Assembly: GCF_014640115.1 (NCBI RefSeq)
Contig: NZ_BMGI01000002.1
Span: 702,288-766,287, forward strand
Direction of reading: 5' to 3'
DNA length: 64,000 nt
DNA from: Sinisalibacter lacisalsi
GTDB lineage: Bacteria > Pseudomonadota > Alphaproteobacteria > Rhodobacterales > Rhodobacteraceae
Below the pieces are notes generated by a model. The model had not been told where the DNA came from, made no database searches, and was given only the letters and a program-made list of their open reading frames with translations. A program made the position numbers and the translations under genes. The stretch's first letter is position 1, and each line of letters begins with the position of its first letter. Positions 30,510 through 39,976 of the stretch are shown piece after piece.

Positions 30510-30746
30510 CTATCCTTCATCTTTCCGGCGTGCCCGCCAGATCCGAAACGTCACGATCAGCACGAAGGCGAACCCCGCCAGCGCCACGAGATCGAGCAGC
30601 GCGCGGGTGCGCTGGGGCCAGTCCATTGCGTTGCCCGCCCAGATCGCCCCGATCCAGAACAGCCCGGTTGCGGCGGCCACGAGGGCCGCCATGCGGCCCT
30701 GCCGCGCCAGGGCTCTTTCATCCGGATCGGTGCTCAATGCGTTCAC
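30510..30746 (-). CDS. Small two-helix membrane protein (DUF5337-like) between nuoE and nuoF
   Basis: 78 residues with two membrane segments, about 19-39 (MAALVAAATGLFWIGAIWAG) and 50-68 (LLDLVALAGFAFVLIVTFRIW), and a basic C-terminus, so both ends are predicted cytoplasmic. It resembles a family I recall as DUF5337, common in Rhodobacterales nuo operons. Position six bases before nuoF suggests co-translation. Function unknown. Confidence 0.7.
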   Translation of the reverse strand: MNALSTDPDERALARQGRMAALVAAATGLFWIGAIWAGNAMDWPQRTRALLDLVALAGFAFVLIVTFRIWRARRKDEG

Positions 30747-30755
30747 TCCCGGGGC

Positions 30756-31538
30756 TTACTCGTCATACATGCCACTGCCGGACGCGCGCTTGGAGAACTC
30801 CGTCTCCTCCCCGCTCGCCAGCGCCCGGGCCTGATCGACCCAGCCATCGCGGCTGACCCGGCCCTTGAACCCCTTGAGGTTCTGATCGACCCAGGCCACC
30901 TCGTCGGCCGTCCAGTTGGCGATCTGCTCGTAATGGTAGAAGCCCAGGTCGTGCAGCGCCTGTTCCAGCTTCGGGCCCACGCCCTTGATCAACTTGAGGT
31001 CGTCCGCCTTGCCGCCCTGCGGCGCGTCGAGCGCCTCGGGGCGGGTGCCTTCGCCCGCGTCCGCGGCCGGTGCGGCCTTGTCCTTCGCCACCTTCTTTGC
31101 CGCACGGGCCTCGGCAGCGGCCTCTTCGGCGGCGGCCTTGCGCCCCGATTCCGCCTCCGCCGCGGCCTTCTCGCGGGCCGCCTTCTCGGCGGCCTCTGCG
31201 GCTTCGGCAGCCTTTTCGGCCTCGGCCTTGTCCTCGGCGGCCTTCGCCTCGGCCAGCGCCCGGTCGACCGCTTCCTTCTCGGCCGCGGCCGCCACGTCGG
31301 CCGGCTTGGCCGCCGTCGCGCCCGTGCCCACGCCCGCCGCTACGCCGGTGGCGCGCTCCGCACCGGCGACGGCGCAGAACATCCGCTGCAGCACGATCGC
31401 GACCGCCGCGGCGAGCAGGACGCCCGCGATCAGGCCCCAGAAGCCGCCGATGAGCAGGAGCAGCACGAGGCCGAGTAGTGCGCCGACGATCCAGCAGATA
31501 TTGCGGCAGGAAAACATGCCTTGGTCCGTGTCAGTCAT
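30756..31538 (-). CDS. Membrane-anchored protein with helix-hairpin-helix domain, next to nuoE
   Basis: 260 residues. A two-helix hydrophobic N-terminus (about 14-51) with three cysteines (two before or in the first helix, one after the second) is followed by a long Ala/Glu/Lys-rich probably coiled segment (about 60-165). The C-terminal domain contains [18 protein letters not shown] and [18 protein letters not shown]. This last domain is nearly the same as the C-terminal extension of NuoE next door (52 of 71 positions identical by hand alignment). IKGVGPKL is a helix-hairpin-helix signature, also found in alphaproteobacterial L21 extensions. Probably a complex I-associated protein of unknown role. 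Confidence 0.75.
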   Translation of the reverse strand: MTDTDQGMFSCRNICWIVGALLGLVLLLLIGGFWGLIAGVLLAAAVAIVLQRMFCAVAGAERATGVAAGVGTGATAAKPADVAAAAEKEAVDRALAEAKAAEDKAEAEKAAEAAEAAEKAAREKAAAEAESGRKAAAEEAAAEARAAKKVAKDKAAPAADAGEGTRPEALDAPQGGKADDLKLIKGVGPKLEQALHDLGFYHYEQIANWTADEVAWVDQNLKGFKGRVSRDGWVDQARALASGEETEFSKRASGSGMYDE

Positions 31539-31640
31539 CGTTCAAGTCCCCATAATTCCTGTTGGTCGGTCCCTTCGGGCGCGCCGCCGGCTCTGACCGA
31601 TCTGATCTTCGCGCGTCCCGTCTTCACTCGTACCCGACGC

Positions 31641-32747
31641 CTAGTAGACGTCGCCCTTCTTCACCTTGGCCGAAAACTCGGTTTCCTGACCGGCGGCGAG
31701 GCGCTTGGCCTGCTCCACCCAGTCGTCACGGCTGACCCGGCCCTTGAACCCTTCGAGGTTCTCGTCGACCCAGGCCACCTCGGCCCCGGTCCACTTCGCG
31801 ATCTGGTCGAAATGGAAAAACCCGAGCGTGTTCAGCAGAGATTCGAGCTTCGGCCCGACCCCCTTGATCTGCTTGAGATCGTCGGCCCCGCCGGCGCGCG
31901 GCTCGGCAAGCGCCTCGGGCTTGGTGCCCGTCCCGGCCGGGGGCACGCCGGTGGGCCCGGCCGTCCTGGGCGGCGCCTTCACGGCAGGCTTGGCCGCCGG
32001 TTTCGCCGCCTTCCTGGCGCTGACGTGCACCTTGCGGCCGCCGGCGAGCCACGGCGTGGTCACCGGCACCTCGCTGCCGTCGATCCGCTTGATCGTGTCG
32101 CCAAGCCCGGTGGCCAGCGCCACCGAGGCGTTATACTGCGTGCGCCCGCTCTCGTAATCGGTGAGCGACGACAACCCGCTGAGCGGCTCGGCGGCGTAGC
32201 GCCCGTTCTGCGGACCAGGCACCGGCACCTCGCCCGCCGCGAGCCGGTCGATCAACTCGGCGAAGCTCTCGGTGCTGAGGTCTTCGTAGTAATCCTTGCC
32301 GACCTGCGCCATCGGCGCGTTGGCGCAGGAGCCGAGGCATTCCACCTCTTCCCACGAGAACCGGCCGTCGGCCGACAGCATGTGCGGCACCGGCGCGATC
32401 TTTTCCTTCGCCACCGCGACGAGGTCTTCCGCGCCCATGATCATGCACGACAGCGTGCCGCAGATCTGGAAATGCGCGACCGACCCCACCGGCTGCAGCT
32501 GGAACATGAAGTAGAACGTGGCCACCTCGAGCGCCCGGATATGGGCCATGCCGAGCATGTCGGCGACGTATTCGATCGCGGGCTTGCTCAGCCAGCCCTC
32601 CTGCTCCTGCGCGCGCCAGAGCAGCGGGATCACCGCGCTCGCCTCGCGGCCCTCGGGATACTTGGTGAGCTGCGCCTTCGCCCAGTCCAGGTTGGCGGGC
32701 GTGAAGGCAAAGCTCTCGGGCTGGTCATGGTGCAGACGGCGCAGCAT
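31641..32747 (-). CDS. nuoE: NADH-quinone oxidoreductase subunit E with C-terminal helix-hairpin-helix extension
   Basis: A peripheral-arm subunit with the N1a [2Fe-2S] cluster. The thioredoxin-like part ends near residue 180 and has all four ligands: CGTLSC (96, 101) and CLGSC (137, 141). Length is 368 residues, about 150-200 more than E. coli NuoE. The extension has a Lys/Ala/Pro linker (about 244-288), then [19 protein letters not shown] and a globular end. The start overlaps the nuoD stop. Confidence 0.94.
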   Translation of the reverse strand: MLRRLHHDQPESFAFTPANLDWAKAQLTKYPEGREASAVIPLLWRAQEQEGWLSKPAIEYVADMLGMAHIRALEVATFYFMFQLQPVGSVAHFQICGTLSCMIMGAEDLVAVAKEKIAPVPHMLSADGRFSWEEVECLGSCANAPMAQVGKDYYEDLSTESFAELIDRLAAGEVPVPGPQNGRYAAEPLSGLSSLTDYESGRTQYNASVALATGLGDTIKRIDGSEVPVTTPWLAGGRKVHVSARKAAKPAAKPAVKAPPRTAGPTGVPPAGTGTKPEALAEPRAGGADDLKQIKGVGPKLESLLNTLGFFHFDQIAKWTGAEVAWVDENLEGFKGRVSRDDWVEQAKRLAAGQETEFSAKVKKGDVY

Positions 32748-33970
32748 CAGCGGTCAATCTCCCCGAAGACGATGTCGATGGTGCCCACCAGCGCCGCCAC
32801 GTCGGCAAGCTGGTGGCCCTTGGCGATATGGGTGAGCGATTGCAGGTGCGCGTAGCCGGGCGCGCGGATCTTGCAGCGGTAGGGCCGGTTGGTGCCGTCG
32901 GCCACGAGGTAGACGCCGAATTCGCCCTTGGGCGCCTCGACGGCGGCATAGGTCTCGCCCGCCGGCACGTGGAACCCCTCGGTGTAGAGCTTGAAGTGGT
33001 GGATGAGCGCCTCCATCGAGGTTTTCATCTCGCCCCGCTTCGGCGGCGCGATCTTGCCGCGGGCGAGCACGTCGCCCTGCCCGTCCGGTGCGCGCAGCTT
33101 GGCGATGGCCTGGCGCATGATCTTCACGCTCTCGTGCATCTCGGCGATACGGCAGTTGTTGCGGTCATAGGTGTCGCCATGGGTGCCCACCGGCACGTCG
33201 AACTCGAACTCGTCGTAGCATTCGTAGGGCTGGGCGCGGCGCAGATCCCAGGCGAAGCCCGAGCCGCGCACCATCACGCCCGTCATCCCCCATTGCTGGA
33301 TCTCGTCCTCGGTGACGATGCCGATATCGACGGTGCGCTGCTTGAACACGCGGTTCTCGGTGATCAGGTTGTCGATATCGTCGAGCACCGCGGGGAAGCT
33401 GTCGCACCAGGCCTCGATATCGTCGAGCAGGTCGGGCGGCAGATCCTGGTGCACGCCGCCGGGGCGGAAGTAATTCGCGTGCAGCCGCGCGCCGCAGGCG
33501 CGATCATAGAAGCCCATCAGCTTCTCGCGCTCCTCGTAGCCCCACAGCGGCGGCGTGAGCGCGCCCACGTCGAGCGCCAGAGAGGTGGTGTTGAGCAGGT
33601 GGCTGAGGATCCGGCCGATCTCGGAATAAAGCACCCGGATCAGGCTGGCCCGGCGCGGCACCTCGGTGCCGGTGAGCTTCTCGATCGCGAGGCAGAAGGC
33701 ATGTTCCTGGTTCATCGGCGCGACGTAATCGAGCCGGTCGAAATAGGGGATGTTCTGCAGGTAGGTGCGGCTCTCCATCAGCTTCTCGGTGCCGCGGTGA
33801 AGCAGGCCGATATGCGGGTCCGCCCGCTCGACGATCTCACCATCAAGCTCCAGAACGAGGCGCAACACGCCGTGCGCCGCCGGGTGCTGGGGGCCGAAGT
33901 TCAGGTTGAAATTGCGGATCTTCTGCTCGCCCGTCTGGGCGTCTTCGAAACCCTTGCCGCCGTCCATCAT
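32747..33970 (-). CDS. nuoD: NADH-quinone oxidoreductase subunit D
   Basis: The 49-kDa-type subunit that, with NuoB, forms the quinone site next to cluster N2. Its 407 residues show [19 protein letters not shown] at the N-terminus with the quinone-site His, and the conserved C-terminus [10 protein letters not shown]. NuoC and NuoD are separate here, unlike in E. coli. Start and stop overlap nuoC and nuoE. Confidence 0.96.
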   Translation of the reverse strand: MMDGGKGFEDAQTGEQKIRNFNLNFGPQHPAAHGVLRLVLELDGEIVERADPHIGLLHRGTEKLMESRTYLQNIPYFDRLDYVAPMNQEHAFCLAIEKLTGTEVPRRASLIRVLYSEIGRILSHLLNTTSLALDVGALTPPLWGYEEREKLMGFYDRACGARLHANYFRPGGVHQDLPPDLLDDIEAWCDSFPAVLDDIDNLITENRVFKQRTVDIGIVTEDEIQQWGMTGVMVRGSGFAWDLRRAQPYECYDEFEFDVPVGTHGDTYDRNNCRIAEMHESVKIMRQAIAKLRAPDGQGDVLARGKIAPPKRGEMKTSMEALIHHFKLYTEGFHVPAGETYAAVEAPKGEFGVYLVADGTNRPYRCKIRAPGYAHLQSLTHIAKGHQLADVAALVGTIDIVFGEIDR

Positions 33971-34578
33971 TCCTGCGCCTCCCCTTTCTCGTCACCGGGA
34001 AGCACGTATTGCGCGCCCTCCCAGGGAGACATGAAATCGAACTGCCGGTATTCCTGCACCAGCGAGACCGGCTCGTAGACCACGCGCTTCTTGACCTCGT
34101 CGTAGCGCACCTCGGTATAGCCGGTGGTGGGGAAATCCTTGCGCAGCGGATGGCCGCGGAAGCCGTAATCGGTAAGAATGCGCCGCAGGTCGGGGTGATC
34201 GGTGAAGACGATGCCGAACATGTCGAACACCTCGCGCTCGAACCACATCGCTGTGGCGTGCACCCCGGTGACCGACGGCACCAGATCGCCCTCGTCGACC
34301 GGGCATTTCACCCGGATGCGCTGGTTCTGGTACATCGACAGCAAGTGGTAGACCACGTCGAAGCGCTGCTCGCGCTCGGGCCAGTCGACCGCGGTGATGT
34401 CGATCAGGGTCGAGAACTTGCAGTTCGGGTCGCTCTTGAGAAACTCGATGAAGCCGGGCAGCGCGCTGGCGCGGATCTCGACGGTCAGCTCGCCGTGCGA
34501 CACGTGATGCGACGCGACCTGCTCGGGCCGTTTCGCCGCGATCTCCGCGCCAAGCTCTTTCAGGGCATCGTCCGACAT
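33967..34578 (-). CDS. nuoC: NADH-quinone oxidoreductase subunit C
   Basis: The 30-kDa-type peripheral-arm subunit that scaffolds NuoD. Its 203 residues include the signature region [28 protein letters not shown] and GHPLRKDFP. The protein ends in an acidic tail after [11 protein letters not shown]. It lies between nuoB and nuoD and overlaps nuoD by four bases. Confidence 0.96.
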   Translation of the reverse strand: MSDDALKELGAEIAAKRPEQVASHHVSHGELTVEIRASALPGFIEFLKSDPNCKFSTLIDITAVDWPEREQRFDVVYHLLSMYQNQRIRVKCPVDEGDLVPSVTGVHATAMWFEREVFDMFGIVFTDHPDLRRILTDYGFRGHPLRKDFPTTGYTEVRYDEVKKRVVYEPVSLVQEYRQFDFMSPWEGAQYVLPGDEKGEAQE

Positions 34579-34582
34579 GGGC

Positions 34583-35116
34583 TTACCTCACGATGGTTCC
34601 GGTGCGGCGGATCTTGCGCTGGAGCTGGAGCACCCCGTAGAGCAGCGCTTCCGCCGTGGGCGGGCAGCCCGGCACGTAGACGTCGACCGGGATCAGCCGG
34701 TCCACCCCGCGCACGACCGAATAGGAATAATGGTAGTAGCCGCCGCCGTTGGCGCAGGAGCCCATCGAGATCACGTAGCGCGGCTCGGGCATCTGGTCGT
34801 AAAGCTTGCGGATCGCCGGTGCCATCTTGTTGGTCACAGTGCCGGCCACGATCATCAGGTCCGACTGGCGCGGCGAAGCGCGCGGCGCGGTGCCGAAGCG
34901 CTCGAAATCGTAGCGCGGCATGGCGCCGTGGATCATCTCGACGGCGCAGCAGGCGAGCCCGAAGGTCATCCAGTGCAGCGAGCCGGTGCGCGCCCAGTTG
35001 ATGATGTCGTCGGTGGTGGTGAGCAAAAAGCCCTTGTCGGCGAGTTCCTCGCCCAGCGCCTTCGCGCCGGCTTCCTTGTCGGCCCCGGCCGTATTGGCCC
35101 CGGTCATCACTCCCAT
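34583..35116 (-). CDS. nuoB: NADH-quinone oxidoreductase subunit B
   Basis: Carries cluster N2, the last iron-sulfur centre before quinone. The four cysteine ligands are in [16 protein letters not shown] and [10 protein letters not shown] chose ATG 35116 (177 residues), which has AAGGGGG about 8 bp upstream. ATG 35107 (MTGANTAG) is the alternative and would overlap the nuoA stop by a TGATG junction like others in this operon. Longer upstream frames are not NuoB-like. Confidence 0.94.
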   Translation of the reverse strand: MGVMTGANTAGADKEAGAKALGEELADKGFLLTTTDDIINWARTGSLHWMTFGLACCAVEMIHGAMPRYDFERFGTAPRASPRQSDLMIVAGTVTNKMAPAIRKLYDQMPEPRYVISMGSCANGGGYYHYSYSVVRGVDRLIPVDVYVPGCPPTAEALLYGVLQLQRKIRRTGTIVR

Positions 35117-35472
35117 TCCAGCGCCCCCTTCTTCCATTCGTAGGCAAAGCCGATCGTCAGCACGGCGAGGAACACCATCATCGACCAGAAGCCCAGCAAC
35201 CCGACATCCTTGAACGCCACCGCCCATGGAAACAGGAAGGCGATCTCGAGATCGAAGATGATGAACAGGATCGACACGAGGTAGAACCGCACGTCGAACT
35301 TCATGCGCGCGTCATCGAAGGCGTTGAAGCCGCATTCATAGGCCGAAACCTTCTCCGGGTCGGGGTTGCGCACCGCCAGCACCGCGGCCGCGATCAGGAA
35401 CACCAGCCCGAGGGCGACGGCGACGGCCAAGAATATCATGATCGGGAGGTATTCGCGAAGAAGGTCTTCCAC
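35107..35472 (-). CDS. nuoA: NADH-quinone oxidoreductase subunit A
   Basis: A three-helix membrane subunit and the first gene of the operon. GTG at 35472 (reading [11 protein letters not shown]) is preceded by AAAGGAG at good spacing and gives 121 residues, the usual length. The conserved loop [14 protein letters not shown] contains the cysteine exposed in the deactive state, and [21 protein letters not shown] follows. The operon's presumed promoter lies in the 255-bp spacer upstream. Confidence 0.95.
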   Translation of the reverse strand: MEDLLREYLPIMIFLAVAVALGLVFLIAAAVLAVRNPDPEKVSAYECGFNAFDDARMKFDVRFYLVSILFIIFDLEIAFLFPWAVAFKDVGLLGFWSMMVFLAVLTIGFAYEWKKGALEWE

Positions 35473-35522
35473 GTGAGGCTCCTTTGGCGGGGTGACCCGC
35501 AAGAGTTTCGCTCGTCGTGCGC

Positions 35523-35551
35523 GGTTTACTCCCGGGGGTCGGGGGGGTCAA
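35523..35551 (-). promoter_or_regulatory. Candidate promoter of the nuo operon
   Basis: On the minus strand, TTGACC (35551-35546), a 17-bp C/G-rich spacer and TAAACC (35528-35523), about 50 bp before the nuoA GTG. The -35 is good and the -10 weak. The rest of the 35473-35727 spacer is unusually AT-rich for this window but contains no other site I can name. Confidence 0.4.
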
Positions 35552-35727
35552 CCGAACCGCGTTCACATTCCACACGGCGAATATCTTTGCGAAACGGCCG
35601 GATCGACGGATCTTTTTCCCTTTGTATCCGATTGTTTACCGCACATTCCGCCGCGCCCGCGCCGCGCGGACCGGCCGGAACGCTCCGGCAGGCCGATGGA
35701 TTTTTTCGCAGCTGCAGCACGAAATGC

Positions 35728-36099
35728 TCACCCCAGCGCCACGCGGATCGCGCAAACCAGCATCGCCAGCGTCACCGGGCCCCACAGGCGGCGTTCGGGA
35801 ATCGACGGAGTCGCGAGGTTCATCGCCGCCGAAAGCGCCGAAACCGCCACCACTGCCCAGACCAGCCAGAGCGGCGGCGCGGGGCTGACCAGCCCGGCCC
35901 GGCCGAGCATGACCAGGGCGAAGACCGCGATCAGCCCGCCTTGCAGCAACGCGGCGAAACGCATCGGCAACGGGAATCGTCCCGGGAACCGCCCGCCCAT
36001 CGCCAGGTGCCCCCAGGGCGCGCCGAGCGCCATCGCGATCTGGAATGCCACCACGACGAGGGCAAGCAGGGCATAGAGAATGGCCGCCCCGGTCAGCAT
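35728..36099 (-). CDS. Small integral membrane protein, unknown function
   Basis: 123 residues with four hydrophobic segments (about 5-27, 46-66, 75-94 and 104-122) and short loops rich in Gly, Pro and Arg. No family is recognised. It is upstream of nuoA on the same strand but separated by the long AT-rich spacer, so it is probably a separate transcript. Its own upstream region (36100-36190) is markedly AT-rich. Confidence 0.65.
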   Translation of the reverse strand: MLTGAAILYALLALVVVAFQIAMALGAPWGHLAMGGRFPGRFPLPMRFAALLQGGLIAVFALVMLGRAGLVSPAPPLWLVWAVVAVSALSAAMNLATPSIPERRLWGPVTLAMLVCAIRVALG

Positions 36100-36198
36100 G
36101 GCGACCGGTGCCCCGGCACGCGACTGGAAGTCGTCATTAGTGCTTTCACTTATCGAACCTTTTTTGCCGATTAATGGCGAACAAATGTAACAATCATT

Positions 36199-36723
36199 TC
36201 ACTTTAACGACTTTTCCTCATGCTGGCGCATCGCCGCCCGATGCGCCGCGGCGCTTTCCTCGGAAAAGCAGCACAGGATGATCCGCCCCGGTTGCGAGCC
36301 GCTGTTCTGCCAGGCCAGAACCTCGCGCACCGCGATCGCCGCCGCAAGCCCGGCCGGGTAGCCGTAAACCCCCGTCGAGATCGCGGGAAAGGCGATGCTG
36401 TCGCAGCCCGCCGCCTCGGCGAGCGCGAGCGATTGACGGTAGCACGCGGCCAGCAACGCCGCCTCCCCCGCACCGCCGCCGCGCCAGACCGGCCCGACGG
36501 TGTGAATCACGTGGCGCGCCGGAAGATCGTAACCCGCCGTAAGCCGCGCCTCACCGGTCGGGCAGCCGCCGAGGGTTCGGCATTCCGCCAGCAGCCCGGG
36601 CCCGGCGGCACGGTGAATCGCGCCATCCACACCCCCGCCGCCAAGCAGGCTCTCGTTCGCCGCGTTGACGATCGCATCCACCGCAAGCGTGGTGATATCG
36701 GCCACGATGATCTCGACACTCAT
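36199..36723 (-). CDS. Macrodomain protein, O-acetyl-ADP-ribose deacetylase-like
   Basis: A 174-residue single macrodomain that binds ADP-ribose and typically hydrolyses O-acetyl-ADP-ribose or ADP-ribosyl-protein bonds. The diagnostic segment [23 protein letters not shown] is split here as [12 protein letters not shown] (about 21-32) and [11 protein letters not shown]; the later [12 protein letters not shown] forms the distal-ribose loop. These match the MacroD/YmdB class. ATG 36723 follows GGAAGG at six bases; a GTG two codons upstream is less likely. Confidence 0.92.
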   Translation of the reverse strand: MSVEIIVADITTLAVDAIVNAANESLLGGGGVDGAIHRAAGPGLLAECRTLGGCPTGEARLTAGYDLPARHVIHTVGPVWRGGGAGEAALLAACYRQSLALAEAAGCDSIAFPAISTGVYGYPAGLAAAIAVREVLAWQNSGSQPGRIILCCFSEESAAAHRAAMRQHEEKSLK

Positions 36724-36885
36724 GCGCACCCTTCCTTCCTTGCCGCGCCTGATAACCCGGCGCGGGTTTCTATCGGCGCCTCCTCCGGCCCCCCGGCCAG
36801 TCTCCGCGCGGCAAGTCTATCGCCGGTGGCATCGGCGCACAAACCCACTGGCCCCGCCCGCGCCCTTGCGCTATTTCCCTCCGCG

Positions 36886-37923
36886 ATGACCCAGACACTC
36901 ACGATCCGCCGCCCCGACGACTGGCACCTGCATCTGCGCGACGGCAGCATGCTCAAAGCCGTCCTGCCCGAAACCGCGCGCCACTTCGCCCGCGCCATCG
37001 TGATGCCGAACCTCGTGCCCCCGGTGGTCACCGCGGCCGACGCCGCCGCCTACCGCGCGCGGATCATGGCGGCGCTGCCCGAGGGGATGGCGTTCACCCC
37101 GCTGATGACGCTCTACCTCACCGAGGAAACCGATCCGGCGGACGTGAAAGCCGCCGCCGAGAGCGGGCTGGTGACGGCGGTGAAGCTCTACCCGGCGGGC
37201 GCCACCACCAACTCGGCCTCCGGCGTGCGCGACTTCGACAAGGTGCGGCCGGTGCTCGAAACCATGGCCGAGATCGGCCTGCCGCTCTGCGTGCACGGCG
37301 AGGTGACGACGCCGGAGGTGGATATCTTCGACCGCGAGGCGGTGTTCATCGAAACCGTGCTCGATCCGATCCGCCGCGCCACGCCGGGCCTGCGGGTGGT
37401 GATGGAGCACATCACCACGCGCGACGGGGTGGATTACGTGGCCGCCGGCGGCGATGATCTCGGCGGGACGATCACCACCCACCACCTGATCATCAACCGC
37501 AACCACCTGCTGGTGGGCGGCATCCGCCCGCATTACTACTGCCTGCCCGTCGCCAAGCGCGAGGAGCACCGGCTGGCGCTGCGCGCCGCCGCGACGGGGG
37601 GCAACCCGCGCTTCTTCCTCGGCACCGATTCCGCGCCGCACCTGACGCATCTCAAGGAGCACGCCTGCGGCTGCGCCGGGGTGTTCTCGGCGACCAACAC
37701 GATGTCGTGCCTCGCCGAGGTGTTCGAGCAGGAGGGCGCGCTCGACCGGCTCGAAGGCTTCGGCGCGCTCAATGGCCCCGCCTTCTACCGGCTGCCGGCG
37801 AACGAGGAGACGATCACGCTCACCAGGGGCGATCCGGTCGCCTACCCGCCGGTGATCGAAACCGACGATGGTCCGGTGACCCTGTTCGACCCCGGCTTCC
37901 CGCTGCACTGGCGGGTCGACTAG
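36886..37923 (+). CDS. pyrC: Dihydroorotase (class II)
   Basis: Interconverts carbamoyl-aspartate and dihydroorotate in pyrimidine synthesis. The 345-residue length fits the PyrC class. Zinc ligands: His14 and His16 (DWHLHLRDG), the carbamylated Lys100 ([12 protein letters not shown]), His in CVHGEV, His in MEHITT and Asp in GTDSAPH. The longer open frame upstream is non-coding in character. It is followed at one base by an unexpected methyltransferase gene and then pyrE. Confidence 0.96.
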   Translation: MTQTLTIRRPDDWHLHLRDGSMLKAVLPETARHFARAIVMPNLVPPVVTAADAAAYRARIMAALPEGMAFTPLMTLYLTEETDPADVKAAAESGLVTAVKLYPAGATTNSASGVRDFDKVRPVLETMAEIGLPLCVHGEVTTPEVDIFDREAVFIETVLDPIRRATPGLRVVMEHITTRDGVDYVAAGGDDLGGTITTHHLIINRNHLLVGGIRPHYYCLPVAKREEHRLALRAAATGGNPRFFLGTDSAPHLTHLKEHACGCAGVFSATNTMSCLAEVFEQEGALDRLEGFGALNGPAFYRLPANEETITLTRGDPVAYPPVIETDDGPVTLFDPGFPLHWRVD

Positions 37924-37924
37924 G

Positions 37925-39136
37925 ATGGGATGGGCGCGCAGGCAGATCAGATCCTTGAGAGGGCCACGCCACCGCCCCGCCCACCGGGGAAGCCCAGCCG
38001 CCGTCGAGATCAGCACCGAAATCGGCGCCCTGCTGGAGCGGAACGAGCGGCCACAGGCACTCGAGCGATTCCGTGAGGCGATCCGGGGCGGTGCGCCGCT
38101 GCCGTATCCCGATGATCACCTGAAAACCCTGCGAGCGGCCAACGATACCGACAGCGCGCGCGCGCTCGCGCGCGACTGGGCGCCGCAGGGAGCCTGGACG
38201 CCGGGGCAGATTGCGCACGCCGCCAAGGTGCTTTTTGACCTCGGCGACCGGGAACAGGCCCTGCACCGCCTGGCCGAGGCTTGCGCGCGGCACCCGCGGG
38301 CGCGCGGGCTCGCGCTGACACGGGCCCGCCTGCTGATGCTCGACGGGCAGCGCGACGCCGCGATCGCCGCCTACGAGGCGATACCGGACATTCCCGCAAA
38401 GCGGGCGCGGGAGGTCTCCCTGATCCTGCGCGCCCTGCGCGAGGAACGGGTGACCGCGCTCGGGTTCGAGCTGTCGGTGCCGGCGCGGGTGGTCCCGCCC
38501 GGGATGCTGCTCGGGCTGATCCGGGGCCGGTACGAAACCGCCGAGCGGCACGGCGCCACCAACGGCCTGCGCCCGGGCGACCGGGTGCTGGAACTGGGCA
38601 CGGGCATCGGCATCATGGCGTTGTCGCTCTTTCGCGCCCAGCCCGGGCTCGACATTCTCTGCGTCGAGGCCAACCCGGTGCTGGAACCGGTGATCCGCGA
38701 GAATTTCGCGCTGAACGGCTGCCCGGCAAAGCTCGAGATCGGTGTCGCCGGGCTCAAGGACGGACAAACCGCCTTCCACGTCGAGGCGAATTTTCATGCC
38801 AGCGGCACCGCGCCCCGCGCCACCCAGGCCACGCGGATCGAGCAGCGCGAGATCGACACCAACCGGCTGATCGACGGGTTCCGCCCCACGGTTCTCGTGC
38901 TCGACATCGAGGGCAGCGAGATCGCCCTGCTGCCGAGGTTGACTCTGGACGGCGTGCGCCGGATCGTTGTCGAGTTCCACCCGGCCATCAACACCGCGCA
39001 GGAGATCAGTCAGACCGTGGCGAGCCTTCTGGCGCAGGGATTCCTGCTCGACTTGCGGCAGGGAAAAGGACAGGTCCTGGTTTTTGACCGGGGCGATGAA
39101 AGAACCGAAACGATGCACGAGAGGCCTGCACCATGA
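37925..39136 (+). CDS. FkbM-family methyltransferase with TPR-like N-terminus, between pyrC and pyrE
   Basis: 403 residues. The N-terminal half (about 28-165) is helical and Arg/Ala-rich with TPR-like spacing ([22 protein letters not shown]). The C-terminal half is a SAM-dependent methyltransferase fold: motif [14 protein letters not shown], then [18 protein letters not shown] and the FkbM-like [13 protein letters not shown]. The target is unknown; a glycan or small molecule is a family-level guess. It begins one base after the pyrC stop and overlaps pyrE by four bases, so it appears built into a pyrimidine operon. Confidence 0.85.
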   Translation: MGWARRQIRSLRGPRHRPAHRGSPAAVEISTEIGALLERNERPQALERFREAIRGGAPLPYPDDHLKTLRAANDTDSARALARDWAPQGAWTPGQIAHAAKVLFDLGDREQALHRLAEACARHPRARGLALTRARLLMLDGQRDAAIAAYEAIPDIPAKRAREVSLILRALREERVTALGFELSVPARVVPPGMLLGLIRGRYETAERHGATNGLRPGDRVLELGTGIGIMALSLFRAQPGLDILCVEANPVLEPVIRENFALNGCPAKLEIGVAGLKDGQTAFHVEANFHASGTAPRATQATRIEQREIDTNRLIDGFRPTVLVLDIEGSEIALLPRLTLDGVRRIVVEFHPAINTAQEISQTVASLLAQGFLLDLRQGKGQVLVFDRGDERTETMHERPAP

Positions 39137-39813
39137 TCCCCTCCGCCTTCCCCGACAAATCCGAAATCGCCCGGCTCTCGGCCCGGATGCTGCTCGAGAT
39201 CGGCGCGGTGAACTTCAGCCCCGAGGATCCGTTCATCCTCGCCTCCGGCCTGCCCTCGCCGACCTATATCGACTGTCGCAAGCTGATCTCCTACCCGCGC
39301 ATCCGCTCGACGCTGATGGATTTCCTCACCATCACGGTGATGCGCGAGGCGGGGTTCGAGGCGTTCGACAACATCGCCGGCGGCGAAACCGCCGGCATTC
39401 CCTTCGCCGCCCTCGTCGCCGAACGGCTGGCGCTGCCGATGACCTACGTGCGCAAGAAGCCGAAGGGCTACGGCCGCAACGCCCGGATCGAGGGCGCGAT
39501 GGCCGAGGGCGAGCGGGTGCTGCTGGTCGAAGACCTCACCACCGACGGCGGCTCCAAGCTCTCCTTCGTCGACGCGATTCGCGAAACCGGCGCCAGTTGC
39601 GGGCATACGGCGGTGATCTTCTACTACGGCATTTTCCCCGAGACCGAGAAAACCCTTGGAGATCATGGCGTTCAGCTTCACCACCTGTGCACCTGGTGGG
39701 ACGTGCTGGCGGAAGCCAAGGCCCAGCGCGTGTTCGACGCGGCCACGCTGGCGCAGGTCGAGGCCTTCCTGAACGACCCGCGCGGCTGGCAGGAAGCGCA
39801 TAAAAAACGCTGA
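39133..39813 (+). CDS. pyrE: Orotate phosphoribosyltransferase
   Basis: Forms orotidine 5'-phosphate from orotate and PRPP. Length is 226 residues. The PRPP-binding loop is [17 protein letters not shown], and the catalytic loop includes [16 protein letters not shown]. The start overlaps the methyltransferase gene by ATGA. Confidence 0.96.
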   Translation: MIPSAFPDKSEIARLSARMLLEIGAVNFSPEDPFILASGLPSPTYIDCRKLISYPRIRSTLMDFLTITVMREAGFEAFDNIAGGETAGIPFAALVAERLALPMTYVRKKPKGYGRNARIEGAMAEGERVLLVEDLTTDGGSKLSFVDAIRETGASCGHTAVIFYYGIFPETEKTLGDHGVQLHHLCTWWDVLAEAKAQRVFDAATLAQVEAFLNDPRGWQEAHKKR

Positions 39814-39906
39814 TTTTCCGGCCCCGTCCGGCGGGGATTTGCGCAAGATGCAGCGGCACCGGCGACGCTGAACGCCAGATGTGGTAAGCTTGTCGCCTCA
39901 AGCGGG

Positions 39907-39915
39907 TTATCCACA
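39907..39915. promoter_or_regulatory. DnaA box upstream of dnaB
   Basis: TTATCCACA, a perfect match to the DnaA-box consensus TTATNCACA, 62 bp before the dnaB start in the pyrE-dnaB spacer. A TTGTCG -35-like hexamer begins 17 bp upstream, so DnaA bound here would cover a likely promoter. I saw no second box nearby, which argues for gene regulation and against an origin. Confidence 0.65.
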
Positions 39916-39976
39916 GGATATCCAGATTGCCGGGGCGCGCAGCGGGGCCTATGACCGTCGCGCAGAGGGGGACTCC

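Noticed and set aside
27228-31478. 1416-codon plus-strand frame across nuoG and nuoF
   Set aside because: Although very long, it is the antisense of well-identified nuo genes; high GC removes stop codons from that frame.
39907-39915. Chromosome origin near dnaB
   Set aside because: Only one DnaA box and no AT-rich unwinding region or dnaA/parAB genes nearby.
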